Shown here: one piece after another, positions 52,736-61,395 of the stretch
Layout: each line of letters opens with the position of its first letter
Numbering within the stretch: position 1 is the stretch's first letter
Source: an uncultured Thermoproteales archaeon
GTDB lineage: Archaea; Thermoproteota; Thermoprotei; Thermoproteales; Thermoproteaceae
Length of the DNA: 64,000 nucleotides
Reading direction: 5' to 3'
NCBI GenBank assembly: GCA_938027595.1
Contig: CALJAK010000007.1
Span: 141,982 to 205,981, forward strand
The notes under the pieces: generated by a model
Databases searched by the model: none
Told to the model about the DNA's origin: nothing
What the model saw: the letters and a program-made list of their open reading frames with translations, nothing else
Program-made: the position numbers and the translations under genes

Positions 52736-52963
52736 ATGCCGAGGAGACAGACAGACAAGATTTACGAGAGGAAGGGGCAGGTGTTGGAGTTTCTAAAGTC
52801 ACATGGAGAAATCACCACAAGCGAGTTGATACAACTCACTGGCTTAAGTCACTCGCAAGTGTTCTACATACTGAAGTTACTCGAGAGAGATAACTTGATC
52901 AAAGAAGTGAAACGAGGCAAGATAGCCTACTGGAGACTACAGAACACGCCTAATGCTGACTGA
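52736..52963 (+). CDS. small winged-helix DNA-binding protein
   Basis: 75 aa from the ATG at 52736 (an earlier in-frame GTG at 52709 has no support). A compact winged helix: QVLEFLKSHGEITTSELIQLTGLSHSQVFYILKLLERDNLI, then a KRGKIAYWRL wing. It resembles MarR- or TrmB-like small HTH domains. The next gene starts before its stop (11 bp overlap), so the two are translated together. Confidence 0.8.
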   Translation: MPRRQTDKIYERKGQVLEFLKSHGEITTSELIQLTGLSHSQVFYILKLLERDNLIKEVKRGKIAYWRLQNTPNAD

Positions 52964-53516
52964 GTTGTACAGAAGCGGCAAGGTTAGAGAAGATACGTTG
53001 GGAGTTTTAGCTAAGTCCATAATATGTAGACAGACTGGTTGTCTAGCTACAGGTCCAGTGGTGACGTTCGCCGGCGCCACCATACAGCTAGTGGAGGCTC
53101 TCTCTATGCAAACCGCGCAGAAGCCACAGAAGCCGCAGAGACAGCCGCAACCACAGAAGCCACAGAGACAATTACCACCGTCTAGGATAGATGAGCAGAG
53201 AGAGAAAAAAGAAGACGTAAAGAGCGAAAGAGTTGAAGTAGACTGGAGCTTCGTCACGTCGCTCGTGGCAAAAGAGGCGCGGATAGACACGTCTAGGGCT
53301 GAACAAATTCTCTCCACGTGTTTTAACTACCTCTCGATTTACCCAAGCGTCGGTATCTTTAGATTCATAGAAGACGTGGCTAGAATGTCCAAAACCGAAC
53401 CTAACGTCGTGAAGACCACCGTAGACATTTTGAGATCTCTGGACTTTATTGAAGTTAGGGAGGAGGGTGTGGTTAATTTGAAGAAAGTGGTGAAAAAAGT
53501 TGACTTGCCGCTCTAG
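52953..53516 (+). CDS. protein with Pro/Gln repeat linker and C-terminal helical domain
   Basis: 187 aa. Short N-terminal segment with a Cys pair (ICRQTGC, 24-30), a Lys-Pro-Gln repeat linker (about 56-75), a charged stretch (KKEDVKSERVE) and a C-terminal helical domain of about 90 residues whose last part (VVKTTVDILRSLDFIEVREEGVV) looks like another winged helix. Unknown function. Overlapping the small HTH gene suggests a two-subunit regulator. Confidence 0.75.
   Translation: MLTELYRSGKVREDTLGVLAKSIICRQTGCLATGPVVTFAGATIQLVEALSMQTAQKPQKPQRQPQPQKPQRQLPPSRIDEQREKKEDVKSERVEVDWSFVTSLVAKEARIDTSRAEQILSTCFNYLSIYPSVGIFRFIEDVARMSKTEPNVVKTTVDILRSLDFIEVREEGVVNLKKVVKKVDLPL
53118..53171 (+). repeat. tandem CAGAAGCCA-type repeat coding for the KPQ linker
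   Basis: Short imperfect tandem units (CAGAAGCCA, CAGAGACAG) encode KPQKPQRQPQPQ. It is an in-frame repeat within the coding sequence and could vary in length between strains. Confidence 0.7.
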
Positions 53517-53836
53517 TCTTTCTTGACGTAAACTTCCGACCTGTGTCCCTTGGCCACTAGCACCACATCGCCGCGGTCGCGTAGTGCTCTCAACACTTTA
53601 AACGCGGTAGATATCTTTATTCCGTACTTCACCGCAACTTCGTACGGTGTGATTACCTTCACGTTTTGTATATCTCTAGCGATGGTTTGGAACACTCTCT
53701 CGTCTAGCGTCTGTATTGTCCTCTTGGATGGAGCTTCCTCTTTCTTCACTTCTTTTTTCGCCTTCTGTGTCTGGCTTTTTTCCTTCTCTGCCTTCTTTGC
53801 CATCTGGCTTAACGTGGGTTTCTTCTTGCCACCCAT
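53513..53836 (-). CDS. rps25e: 30S ribosomal protein S25e
   Basis: 107 aa. A lysine-rich N-terminal tail (1-40) leads to a winged-helix domain with FQTIARDIQNVKVITPYEVAVKYGI and KVLRALRDRGDVVLVAKG, the S25e signature. Start preceded on the minus strand by an ATATTTTAAAC box at 53854-53864. Converges with the upstream HTH gene by 4 bp. Confidence 0.95.
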   Translation of the reverse strand: MGGKKKPTLSQMAKKAEKEKSQTQKAKKEVKKEEAPSKRTIQTLDERVFQTIARDIQNVKVITPYEVAVKYGIKISTAFKVLRALRDRGDVVLVAKGHRSEVYVKKD

Positions 53837-53896
53837 CGCACTACCTATGGCGTGGTTTAAAATATTTTTCTGACAATTACTCTATTTCAAATCATG

Positions 53897-53921
53897 TATA
53901 TTTAAATAGGGGTATATAAAT
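53897..53921 (+). promoter_or_regulatory. tandem TATA elements before tbp
   Basis: Two TATA-like boxes, GTATATTTAAATA (53895-53907) and TATATAAATAT (53913-53923), lie before the ATG at 53928. The distal one has normal leaderless spacing of about 22-33 nt; the proximal one lies over the expected transcription start. Confidence 0.6.
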
Positions 53922-53927
53922 ATCCGT

Positions 53928-54506
53928 ATGTCTAAAGGACCCTCATTCCGCATTGAGAATATCGTAGCTACCGTAAGTTTGGGAGTGGAGTTGGAGTTGG
54001 AGAAACTGGCAGAGCGCCTCACGATGGCTGAGTATAACCCCGACCAATTCCCCGGCTTGATTCTGCGATTAGCCAAGCCAAGAATTTCCGCTTTGATATT
54101 CCGCACTGGCAAAATGGTTTGCACCGGCGCTAAGAATGAGATTGACTTGAAAAACGCCGTGAGGGCGCTTGTCAAACTACTCAATGACCACGGAGCAGAC
54201 GTGCCGTTGGATCCAGAGGTGCAGATACAAAACATTGTGGCGAGCGGTAATCTACCCGCAGAAGTGGATTTAGAGCAAGCAGTGTTGATGTTGGAGAACG
54301 CCATGTACGAACCCGAGCAATTCCCCGGACTCATATACCGCATGACGTCTCCGAGAGTGGTGTTGCTCATCTTTGGCTCTGGCAAAATCGTTTGCACTGG
54401 CGCTAAGTCAGAGCGGGATGTGGCTGAGGCTGTGGAGAAGTTGTACAACCAACTGAGAGAGCTGGGCGTGTTGTATGTAGAAGAGTCGGCGGGGAAGGAG
54501 GAGTGA
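53928..54506 (+). CDS. tbp: TATA-binding protein
   Basis: 192 aa made of two direct repeats of about 90 residues, each ending in the FPGLI-x3-PR-x2-LIF-x-TGK-VCTGAK signature: repeat one near residues 45-70, repeat two near 135-160. It binds the minor groove of TATA DNA and nucleates archaeal transcription initiation with TFB. The C-terminus has an acidic tail. Followed in frame-overlap by an unknown gene and Hjc. Confidence 0.97.
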   Translation: MSKGPSFRIENIVATVSLGVELELEKLAERLTMAEYNPDQFPGLILRLAKPRISALIFRTGKMVCTGAKNEIDLKNAVRALVKLLNDHGADVPLDPEVQIQNIVASGNLPAEVDLEQAVLMLENAMYEPEQFPGLIYRMTSPRVVLLIFGSGKIVCTGAKSERDVAEAVEKLYNQLRELGVLYVEESAGKEE

Positions 54507-54976
54507 TACTCCTCTACACGGAGAAACTTGTCGATGTAAACCTCAACCAAGTGATTCCAACGTGTGAAACTTACGACGTGAGGATAATTCCGTTGGTGGG
54601 GGAAGACGTGAATTGTGTTAGGTCTGCAATCAATGGAGCTAACCACGGTGTGGTTTTGAAGAGCAACAGTAAGTTGTGGGTGACATTTGTGAGAGAACTG
54701 AAGCCAAGTCTAACAATTTACACGTGGGGAGTTGTGGTTAGGAATAGAAATTTCGTACCGATATACTCGGGCAGATATAGGGGATTCGGCGTTTATTACG
54801 TGAGAGACAGACGCGACCTCGAGCCGCTGGTGGGTAAACCAATATACGGCGTTTTGTTAAATGTGGAAAACTTCAACCCATACCTAGTGGAATCAATCGT
54901 GAAGACTCCCTGTTGTACAAACTGCAGCCTCGTAGAGAAGTTGATGTGTACATATAGAGAGGTGGAAATTCTATGA
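54503..54976 (+). CDS. hypothetical protein
   Basis: 157 aa from a GTG that overlaps the tbp stop by 4 bp. Alpha/beta composition with a Cys cluster near the end (CCTNCSLVEKLMC, about 138-150), which could bind zinc. No family recognised. The end overlaps hjc by 4 bp; three genes (tbp, this, hjc) run as a tight operon. Confidence 0.8.
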   Translation: MILLYTEKLVDVNLNQVIPTCETYDVRIIPLVGEDVNCVRSAINGANHGVVLKSNSKLWVTFVRELKPSLTIYTWGVVVRNRNFVPIYSGRYRGFGVYYVRDRRDLEPLVGKPIYGVLLNVENFNPYLVESIVKTPCCTNCSLVEKLMCTYREVEIL

Positions 54977-55374
54977 ACGTAAAGCGTAAGGGCTCTGTAA
55001 AAGAGCGAGATCTCGCTAACTTCTTCTGGAAATACGGCTGCGCCGTTCTGCGCGGTTGTTCCTCGGGGGGTGGGATAAGGAAGCGTTACGTCCCCGACAT
55101 TGTAGCCATATGTAGAGGTGCTGTGTTAGTGTTTGAAGTGAAGTACAGGTCGAAATATTCAGCCATATTTATCGAGGGGGAAAAGATAGAGAAACTTCAA
55201 AATTTCGCAAAACGAGCTGGCGGCAGAGCACACCTCTTAGTCAAATTTGGCAGAGGTAGTTGGAGAGTTCTAGACGTCACACGGCGAGTGGGGAGAGAGG
55301 ACTATGAAAAGGGCATCGAGCTCGCAGTTTATCTACAGTCTATATTTTCAGCTGGTCTCGACAACTATTTTTAA
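54973..55374 (+). CDS. hjc: Holliday junction resolvase Hjc
   Basis: 133 aa. Archaeal Hjc nuclease with the metal-binding set E11 (KERDL), D42 (PDIVA), E55 and K57 (FEVK), typical of the restriction-enzyme-like fold. It cuts four-way junctions symmetrically during recombination. The basic N-terminus KRKGSVKERDL also matches the family. Confidence 0.95.
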   Translation: MNVKRKGSVKERDLANFFWKYGCAVLRGCSSGGGIRKRYVPDIVAICRGAVLVFEVKYRSKYSAIFIEGEKIEKLQNFAKRAGGRAHLLVKFGRGSWRVLDVTRRVGREDYEKGIELAVYLQSIFSAGLDNYF

Positions 55375-55394
55375 ATTGGCAAAATTCTCAAGCC

Positions 55395-55628
55395 GTGAGA
55401 GAGATCGAGAAAGTTGTAGAGTTGATCAAGAGTTCTGGCTTTGGCTCGGTTAAGTATATAAAATACAGCCATGTGCCCCCCTCGAGTTTTTACATCAAGA
55501 TATTTCTACTGAAGCCGATAGATATGAAGATTCTTCTAGATGTAGCTAGAGAACTCGACAAATACTACACCATGAAGATATACGCCCCTCACGCACACGC
55601 CATAAGAATTGATTTGAAGAAGAAATAA
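55395..55628 (+). CDS. small conserved-type protein, unknown
   Basis: 77 aa from a GTG. Two strands around one helix (KYIKYSHVPPSSFYIKIFLL ... ELDKYYTMKIYAPHAHAIRIDL) give a small ferredoxin-like pattern. No motif. It follows hjc by 20 bp and could share its transcript. Confidence 0.7.
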   Translation: MREIEKVVELIKSSGFGSVKYIKYSHVPPSSFYIKIFLLKPIDMKILLDVARELDKYYTMKIYAPHAHAIRIDLKKK

Positions 55629-55650
55629 ATAGAGAAAACTTCACTCTGAC

Positions 55651-56322
55651 ATGGAGATAAAGTGGTTGGGACACGCTGCGTTTATGATAAAGACCTCCAC
55701 TCACAAAATCCTCATCGACCCCTGGATTTCCAACCCCCTATCGCCAATCTCGCTACAAGATTTGGAAAAACCCACCCACATTTTGTTGACACACGACCAC
55801 TTTGACCACATGGGTGAGGCTATAGACATTGCGAAAAACTCGAAAGCCCCCATTTTGGGCACTTACGAACTTACGCTGGAAGTGGCTGAAAAGGGAATTC
55901 CGGAGACGCAGACTATCCCAATGAACATCGGCGGCACAGTCAAACTGGGAGACGGCGTAGAGGTGTACATGACTCCCGCACTCCACACGGCGAATAGAGG
56001 CGCCCCGTCTGGTTTCGTCATCTCTACGCCAGAGGGGACGGTGTATCACGCCGGGGACACCGCTTTGTTTAGAGACATGGAACTCCTAAGTCAACTCTTC
56101 CAGCTAGACGTCGCTCTACTTCCCATCGGCAGCGTCTTCACTATGGGCCCCCGCGAGGCGGCTATAGCTACACAATTACTCCGGGCGGCTAGAGTAGTGC
56201 CAATGCATTACAACACGTTTCCACTAATTAGACAAGACCCCGAAGACTTCAAAACGCGGGTAGAGGCCACCTCCCCAAGTAGGGTATACGTAATGAAACC
56301 GGGAGACGTGTTAAAAATCTAA
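55651..56322 (+). CDS. metal-dependent hydrolase, UPF0173 (metallo-beta-lactamase fold)
   Basis: 223 aa. Metal ligands are in LLTHDHFDHMGE (HxHxDH), in HTANRGAPSG, HAGDTALF and the final VPMHYNTFP. These match the UPF0173 family of the metallo-beta-lactamase fold, distantly related to UlaG lactonase; substrate unknown. A weak AT-rich region precedes the ATG. Confidence 0.9.
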   Translation: MEIKWLGHAAFMIKTSTHKILIDPWISNPLSPISLQDLEKPTHILLTHDHFDHMGEAIDIAKNSKAPILGTYELTLEVAEKGIPETQTIPMNIGGTVKLGDGVEVYMTPALHTANRGAPSGFVISTPEGTVYHAGDTALFRDMELLSQLFQLDVALLPIGSVFTMGPREAAIATQLLRAARVVPMHYNTFPLIRQDPEDFKTRVEATSPSRVYVMKPGDVLKI

Positions 56323-56351
56323 GTTTTTTAAAGGGATAAAGAAATGCGGTT

Positions 56352-57707
56352 ATGGTTGAGAAATTTGACGTGATTATAGCTGGCGCCGGTACCGCCGGCG
56401 CATATGCCTCCTACCTCTTGTCTAAGGCTGGCTTTAGAGTGGCACTGTTGGAATCGAAAAGTGGTAGCGAACTGGGGGTGAAGACTTGTGGCGACGGGTT
56501 GGGTTTACACCATGTGGAACGTATGTCTCGTTACCTTACGCCAAATCCAAAAGTCTTCCAAAACGAGATAAGGGGGGTAGAGTTGATTAGCCCAGACGAG
56601 AGAACCACGTTGGTGATTAAGGGAGAGGGGTATGTATTAGATAGATTTGAGTGGGGAAAGTGGTTAATTGAAGAGGCCGTCAGAGCTGGGGTTTCTCTCT
56701 TCGAGGGACACACAGCCAACGGGCCGGTGCTTGAGGGCGGCAGAGTGGTCGGCGTGTTGGCTACTGACAGGAAGAGTGGCGCCAAGCGGGAGTTCAGAGC
56801 TCCATTGACGATTGACGCCACTGGCTCCCCGGCGGTGTTGAGAACAAAGTTGCCTGGTTGGCTCATTGCGGAACCACTCCACCCGGAGGACGTTTCGCAT
56901 GCATATAGAGAAATCATTTACTCGGCGGAGCCAATAGAGCGGCCGCAGTACATAAAGATATATCTAGACATGTCCATCGCGCCGGGTGGTTATTGGTGGA
57001 TTTTTCCAAGAAGCGACACTATGCTCAACGTGGGGCTGGGCGTGTGGGGAGTATTGAAACAAAACCCACGCGCTAATTACGAAAAATTCATCTTGCCGCG
57101 GTTTAAAGTGAGGGGAAAGTACCACATAGGTGGTGGTTTCATTCCCACTAGGAGACCTCTAAAGTCGTTAGTGGGCAACGGCATTTTGGCTCTGGGAGAC
57201 GCCGCGGCTGCGGTAAATCCCATACATGGCGGCGGCGTTGGGCAAGCTCTCTTGACTGGGGAACTGTCCTCTAGAGTTATAACCACGGCGTTTGAGATGG
57301 GCGATTTTTCTGAAGACACTCTCTGGAGGTATAACGTTCTCTATATGCGGGAGTGGGGATATAGACAAGCGCAATTGGACGTGCTGCGGCTCATGTTACA
57401 GACTTTAGACAACGACGACTTGAATTTCGGTTTGTCTAGAAAGATATTGAATGAGGAGGAGATATACCACTTGGCCGCCAAGGGCGTAAACCTCTCGCTC
57501 GTGGACAAATTCAGAATTGCCCTCCAATTCATGGGGAGGCCTAGCTTGTTCAAGAAGTTGAGTGCTGCAATTCAATACGCTAGAGAAATTGGCGACATTT
57601 ATCTCGCGTATCCAGAAGACAAGAGAGAACTTGATAAGTGGCATTGGAGAGTGGTGGAGAAATATAACGAATTTAGAGAAAAGATAGGTCTCGGCCCCCT
57701 GCCGTAA
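56352..57707 (+). CDS. geranylgeranyl reductase family flavoprotein
   Basis: 451 aa FAD-dependent enzyme. N-terminal dinucleotide fold GAGTAGAYASYLLSKAG (10-26), the PxxYxWxFP-like motif APGGYWWIFPRSDT, and GDAAAAVNPIHGGGVG near 280 for FAD are the GGR family hallmarks. It saturates the double bonds of geranylgeranyl chains in archaeal lipids. TATA-like TTTTTTAAAG at 56322-56332. First gene of a five-gene run ending with NurA. Confidence 0.92.
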   Translation: MVEKFDVIIAGAGTAGAYASYLLSKAGFRVALLESKSGSELGVKTCGDGLGLHHVERMSRYLTPNPKVFQNEIRGVELISPDERTTLVIKGEGYVLDRFEWGKWLIEEAVRAGVSLFEGHTANGPVLEGGRVVGVLATDRKSGAKREFRAPLTIDATGSPAVLRTKLPGWLIAEPLHPEDVSHAYREIIYSAEPIERPQYIKIYLDMSIAPGGYWWIFPRSDTMLNVGLGVWGVLKQNPRANYEKFILPRFKVRGKYHIGGGFIPTRRPLKSLVGNGILALGDAAAAVNPIHGGGVGQALLTGELSSRVITTAFEMGDFSEDTLWRYNVLYMREWGYRQAQLDVLRLMLQTLDNDDLNFGLSRKILNEEEIYHLAAKGVNLSLVDKFRIALQFMGRPSLFKKLSAAIQYAREIGDIYLAYPEDKRELDKWHWRVVEKYNEFREKIGLGPLP

Positions 57708-58291
57708 TGGCTGAAGAGCTTTTGAGATATGTAAAACTTCTCTATCGCCGGGGGCATTTGACTCTCCTCTCTGGCAACGTGTCAGTGAGAGAGGGGGAGT
57801 TTATTCTCGTCACCCCCACGCGCAGACCAAAACCATTCCTCACGGTCGACGATTTGGTGTGGATTGACCTCGAGGGTAGAGTGACTCGCGGCTCTCTTAA
57901 ACCCACCAGCGAGTGGAGGATGCACCTAGAGATATACAAACGGCGGAGGGACGTAAACGCCGTGGTTCACACACATGACGTCTTGCCGACAGTGCTCGCT
58001 GGCCGTATAGACTTGTCGGCTCTGTCGGAGGCAGAGGCATATCTCGGCGGGGGGATTGGAGTTGTGCCATATCTAAAGCCCGGTAGTGTGGAGTTGGCTA
58101 AAGCCACGGCGTCTGTAATGGAGTCGAGAGATGTGGTCATACTGGAGAGACATGGAGTTGTAGCTGTGGGTGGAGACTTGGCTGAGGCAGTGAATAGAGT
58201 AGAGGTGGTGTTAGACTTGGCGAAAGCCACGTTGTATAGAGAAGTTATAAACAAAGTTTTCCCAGACGTCCGTGAGTTGTCCCGACCGTAG
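57707..58291 (+). CDS. class II aldolase/adducin-family protein
   Basis: 194 aa zinc aldolase-type protein. The SGNVSVREGEF start, SEWRMHLEIYKRRRDVNAVVHTHD with two metal His, and ILERHGVVAVGG with the third are all present; E in LSEAEAYLGG lies in the active-site position. Archaeal members include fuculose-1-phosphate aldolase and, near RibK, enzymes of flavin or cofactor metabolism. The exact substrate is not evident. Overlaps GGR by one base (TAATG) and ribK by 20 bp. Confidence 0.88.
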   Translation: MAEELLRYVKLLYRRGHLTLLSGNVSVREGEFILVTPTRRPKPFLTVDDLVWIDLEGRVTRGSLKPTSEWRMHLEIYKRRRDVNAVVHTHDVLPTVLAGRIDLSALSEAEAYLGGGIGVVPYLKPGSVELAKATASVMESRDVVILERHGVVAVGGDLAEAVNRVEVVLDLAKATLYREVINKVFPDVRELSRP

Positions 58292-58904
58292 ATTGGTGGC
58301 TGATTTAGTTGCGTTATCCACAGTGGAGGGTCTTTCGATAACTGAAGCCGCCAGGAGGTTGTGTATGACTAGGCAGGGTCTGTACAAAGTAGTGAAGATG
58401 TTGAGGAGAGAGGGGTATTTACTCGAGGGGCCCACTATCAAACTCTCTCAAAAAGCTAGAGAGCAGTTGAGTCTCGCCCTCCAGGACTTGTTAAAATATT
58501 TTAAAATCACCTCCATAACTCTCGTGGGGTACGTCACTAGTGGTCTTGGAGAGGGTGCGTTTTATCTATCTCTAGAGGGATATAGAAGAGGGTTTGAGAA
58601 AAATCTCGGATTCTCACCGTACTTAGGCACGTTGAACATTAAGCTAGAGCCGGAGTCTATCTACCGGAGGCGGTATTTAGACGCACTGCCCGGCATATAC
58701 ATACCCGGCTTCTCAAATGGCTTTAGGACTTACGGTGGGGTTAAAGCTTTTAGAGCTCGAGTGGGGGACGTGGAGGCCGCCGTGATTATACCAGAGAGGA
58801 CACACCACTCTATAGACGTGATTGAGGTAATTGCCCCAGTGAAGTTGAGAGAGGTTCTTAATTTGAAAGACGGCGACCGCTTGGATGTTGAGGTGTATTT
58901 ATGA
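58272..58904 (+). CDS. ribK: CTP-dependent riboflavin kinase with N-terminal HTH (RibK/RbkR type)
   Basis: 210 aa from a GTG. The N-terminal HTH (GLSITEAARRLCMTRQGLYKVVKML, about 18-42) is fused to the archaeal kinase domain with GLGEGAFYLSLEGYRR, LGFSPYLGTLNI, the basic YRRRY, and VIPERTHHSIDVIEVIAPVKLRE. It makes FMN with CTP; the HTH fusion (RbkR) also represses riboflavin genes in several archaea. Its product feeds FAD used by the GGR encoded two genes upstream. Confidence 0.92.
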   Translation: MSCPDRRLVADLVALSTVEGLSITEAARRLCMTRQGLYKVVKMLRREGYLLEGPTIKLSQKAREQLSLALQDLLKYFKITSITLVGYVTSGLGEGAFYLSLEGYRRGFEKNLGFSPYLGTLNIKLEPESIYRRRYLDALPGIYIPGFSNGFRTYGGVKAFRARVGDVEAAVIIPERTHHSIDVIEVIAPVKLREVLNLKDGDRLDVEVYL

Positions 58905-60262
58905 AGTTGTCTAGAGAAGTGGGCATTGTGGTGAGTGGAGCGACGGTGGGTTCCATCCCGGTGCAGATATACCGCGCTGCAGAGCGATATGCGCTTGAGG
59001 AGCAGTTAGTGGCGGTTGTTGACGGAGAAAACCCCACCGAGGTTTTAGTGGGGTTTCTCCGCAGAGTTACCAAACTAGAGCCGGTGGTGAGAGAGAGAGT
59101 GAGAACTCCCTACGTAGACAAGCCAGAGATGGTAGACCAAGGCATTTTGTTGCCCTACACTTCTGCGATTGTGAAGCCGTATGTGACACTTAAAGACGGC
59201 GCAATTCGCGAAGTACAACACGTAGCCACGCCGGGGTCTAGAGTGTATCTACTGGACTCTGAAGTTTTGAGATCTGTCTTTGGCGATAGTTATGCATACG
59301 TCGGTGTGCATAAACACTCTGGCTGGCCGCTGCCTCTAGATGTGAATTATGTATCGCACCACGTGGGTGTCTTCGGCTCTACTGGCATGGGGAAGTCGAG
59401 GTTAGTGAGGGCGTTAGTTAACGAGCTAGTGGCGTGGGGGTATAAGGTAGTTATCTTCGACCACACTGGTGTTGATTACTCTCCACATTACCAAACTGTG
59501 GTAAAGTCCTCGGAGGTGAAGATCCCACCGAACGTGTTGGCTTCGGTGTTGGCTAGAGTGAGTGGGCTCAATTGGCAGACTTACGGTGATTATTTAGAAA
59601 TAGCCACGTTGACGTACAGCGATAGGTGGTCGAAGAAGTTTGTAGATCACCTCAAAACAACGATGCGGAGGCTCAACGCTAGAGAAACTACCATGGAGAA
59701 AGCGATGCTCTACATGAAGATGGTGGACGAGAAATTCTTCGAGGGGTTGAACGAGAGAGTGGTAACGCCTCGGGAGATTCTCGAAATGAACGCCACGCCT
59801 GTGGTGATTGACATGAGTTACGATATCGACATTTCTGTAAAGCAAGCGATCGTAGCTACTGTAATAGAAGCGGCGTGGGACAAAGTGAAAAACGAGAAAA
59901 CGCCTATGAAGATAGTGTTTGTGGTGGACGAGGCGCAGAATTACGCTCCCCACCAGACGTGGGCACTTTCTAGAGATGCCATCGAAACTACCGTGAGGGA
60001 GGGGAGGAAGTGGGGGCTCTCGATGGTTTTGGCTAGCCAGAGGATAGTGGGTGACGTTGACCCCTCGATAAGGGCGAACTTAGGCACGATATTCTTCTCG
60101 AGACTCTCGGCGCCTACAGACGTCAGAGAGATATCTGCATATCTAGACTTGGCAGACGTGAACGAAAGCGTCTTGGCGCAACTTCAGCCGAGAGAGTTCT
60201 TCGTCTCGGGGTTGATGAATCCCTTTAGGAAACCGGTGCTCCTCAAAGTGAAGGAGGTATGA
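58901..60262 (+). CDS. herA: HerA bipolar helicase/ATPase
   Basis: 453 aa. N-terminal HAS-barrel (1-about 100), FtsK-like ATPase with Walker A GSTGMGKS (159-166), Walker B FVVDEAQNYAP, and the C-terminal arginine finger region FSRLSAPTDVREI. Hexameric HerA drives NurA for end resection in double-strand break repair. Overlaps ribK and nurA by 4 bp each. Confidence 0.95.
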   Translation: MKLSREVGIVVSGATVGSIPVQIYRAAERYALEEQLVAVVDGENPTEVLVGFLRRVTKLEPVVRERVRTPYVDKPEMVDQGILLPYTSAIVKPYVTLKDGAIREVQHVATPGSRVYLLDSEVLRSVFGDSYAYVGVHKHSGWPLPLDVNYVSHHVGVFGSTGMGKSRLVRALVNELVAWGYKVVIFDHTGVDYSPHYQTVVKSSEVKIPPNVLASVLARVSGLNWQTYGDYLEIATLTYSDRWSKKFVDHLKTTMRRLNARETTMEKAMLYMKMVDEKFFEGLNERVVTPREILEMNATPVVIDMSYDIDISVKQAIVATVIEAAWDKVKNEKTPMKIVFVVDEAQNYAPHQTWALSRDAIETTVREGRKWGLSMVLASQRIVGDVDPSIRANLGTIFFSRLSAPTDVREISAYLDLADVNESVLAQLQPREFFVSGLMNPFRKPVLLKVKEV

Positions 60263-61395
60263 TGGAAGAGGATTATTTGCTTGATTCTGATTTACTGATT
60301 GCTATACGTAGAGACATAGCGAGGCACTTAGACAAATTTGAGAAATTTAGAGATGTGTTGATTGAAGTGAAGCAACTGAGAGACAAGTTGGAGATAAAGA
60401 AATTAGGCGCAGACCACTTGGACACATACGCAGTGGATTCCTCCCACACGCAGCCTATAGAACTCATCGGTGGCGTTTTTTCATTAGTGACGTACGGCTA
60501 CGTCGGCATTTCGGGAGGCGTACGAGACAGATTCATGTCTGGATCTATCTACTTCGACGACGGTGATGAGAGCGGAATTTCTAAACATGCAGCCCAACTT
60601 GAAAAGAAGTTAGCCACAAAACTACTGAAAGCAAAGAAGTTGGGCACGAAAAATTTCGACTTGTTGTTGCTAGACGGCGAAATTACTATACGTCCACTGT
60701 TTTTCGCCTCCGAGAAGAGATATGGAGAAGTGAACCAAGTGGTAGACCAAATGTTGAAGTGGGCATATATGTCCAAAACCACCGTGGCGTCTATAGCTAA
60801 GCGAGTTAGGTCTCGGTACCTCTCTACAGTGGCCGGCAGGTGGCTTGACGTCAATGACAAAATTGCCGCCTCTCTCATACTGCAGCCGGGGGAGTACTTC
60901 TCTCTAGGTAAACTACGCCAACTGCTGCCGGCGTGGGCTTTGGCGTACTACACCCGCGACGTGGATAGAGAGTTAGTGTTGAAGTGTCACAGAGATGGCG
61001 AGCAGCCGGCTGACGACACGACAAAACTACGTTGTGGAAAACTCAGAAAATTCGAGAGAGACTTCACGGAGTTTCTAAATTCTTCAAAGTATCTAAAGCT
61101 GTTGGGTGAGGTGGAGGTTGTTTTCTACAAACCGCCGGGGCATAGATCGGCAGTTCGCGTGGAGGTGCTGGACTTGGGTGAGTTGGGAGTCGAGAGAGTG
61201 GTGTCTCACTTGGCGTCTTCCACGTCGTCAGTGACTGGCTTACCGCAGATACTCGACGCGGTAGATCAATACGTCAGAGCTTCGCCAGAGTTGGCGGAGC
61301 AGTTGTTGACAATGTTGATGTCTAAAACCGCCAGCGACTTCACGCTCTTCATGTGGCCCACCAACCCGCAGAAGAGACTATTGGGTAGGTATTAG
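60259..61395 (+). CDS. nurA: NurA nuclease
   Basis: 378 aa, canonical NurA length. Active-site motif YAVDSSHTQP (D60), DLLLLDGEITIRP with the second Asp, and a C-terminal region with HLASSTSSVTGLPQILDAVD. It degrades 5' ends with HerA and Mn. Its start ATG overlaps the herA stop. The 3' end converges on DUF711 (18 bp overlap). Confidence 0.94.
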   Translation: MMEEDYLLDSDLLIAIRRDIARHLDKFEKFRDVLIEVKQLRDKLEIKKLGADHLDTYAVDSSHTQPIELIGGVFSLVTYGYVGISGGVRDRFMSGSIYFDDGDESGISKHAAQLEKKLATKLLKAKKLGTKNFDLLLLDGEITIRPLFFASEKRYGEVNQVVDQMLKWAYMSKTTVASIAKRVRSRYLSTVAGRWLDVNDKIAASLILQPGEYFSLGKLRQLLPAWALAYYTRDVDRELVLKCHRDGEQPADDTTKLRCGKLRKFERDFTEFLNSSKYLKLLGEVEVVFYKPPGHRSAVRVEVLDLGELGVERVVSHLASSTSSVTGLPQILDAVDQYVRASPELAEQLLTMLMSKTASDFTLFMWPTNPQKRLLGRY

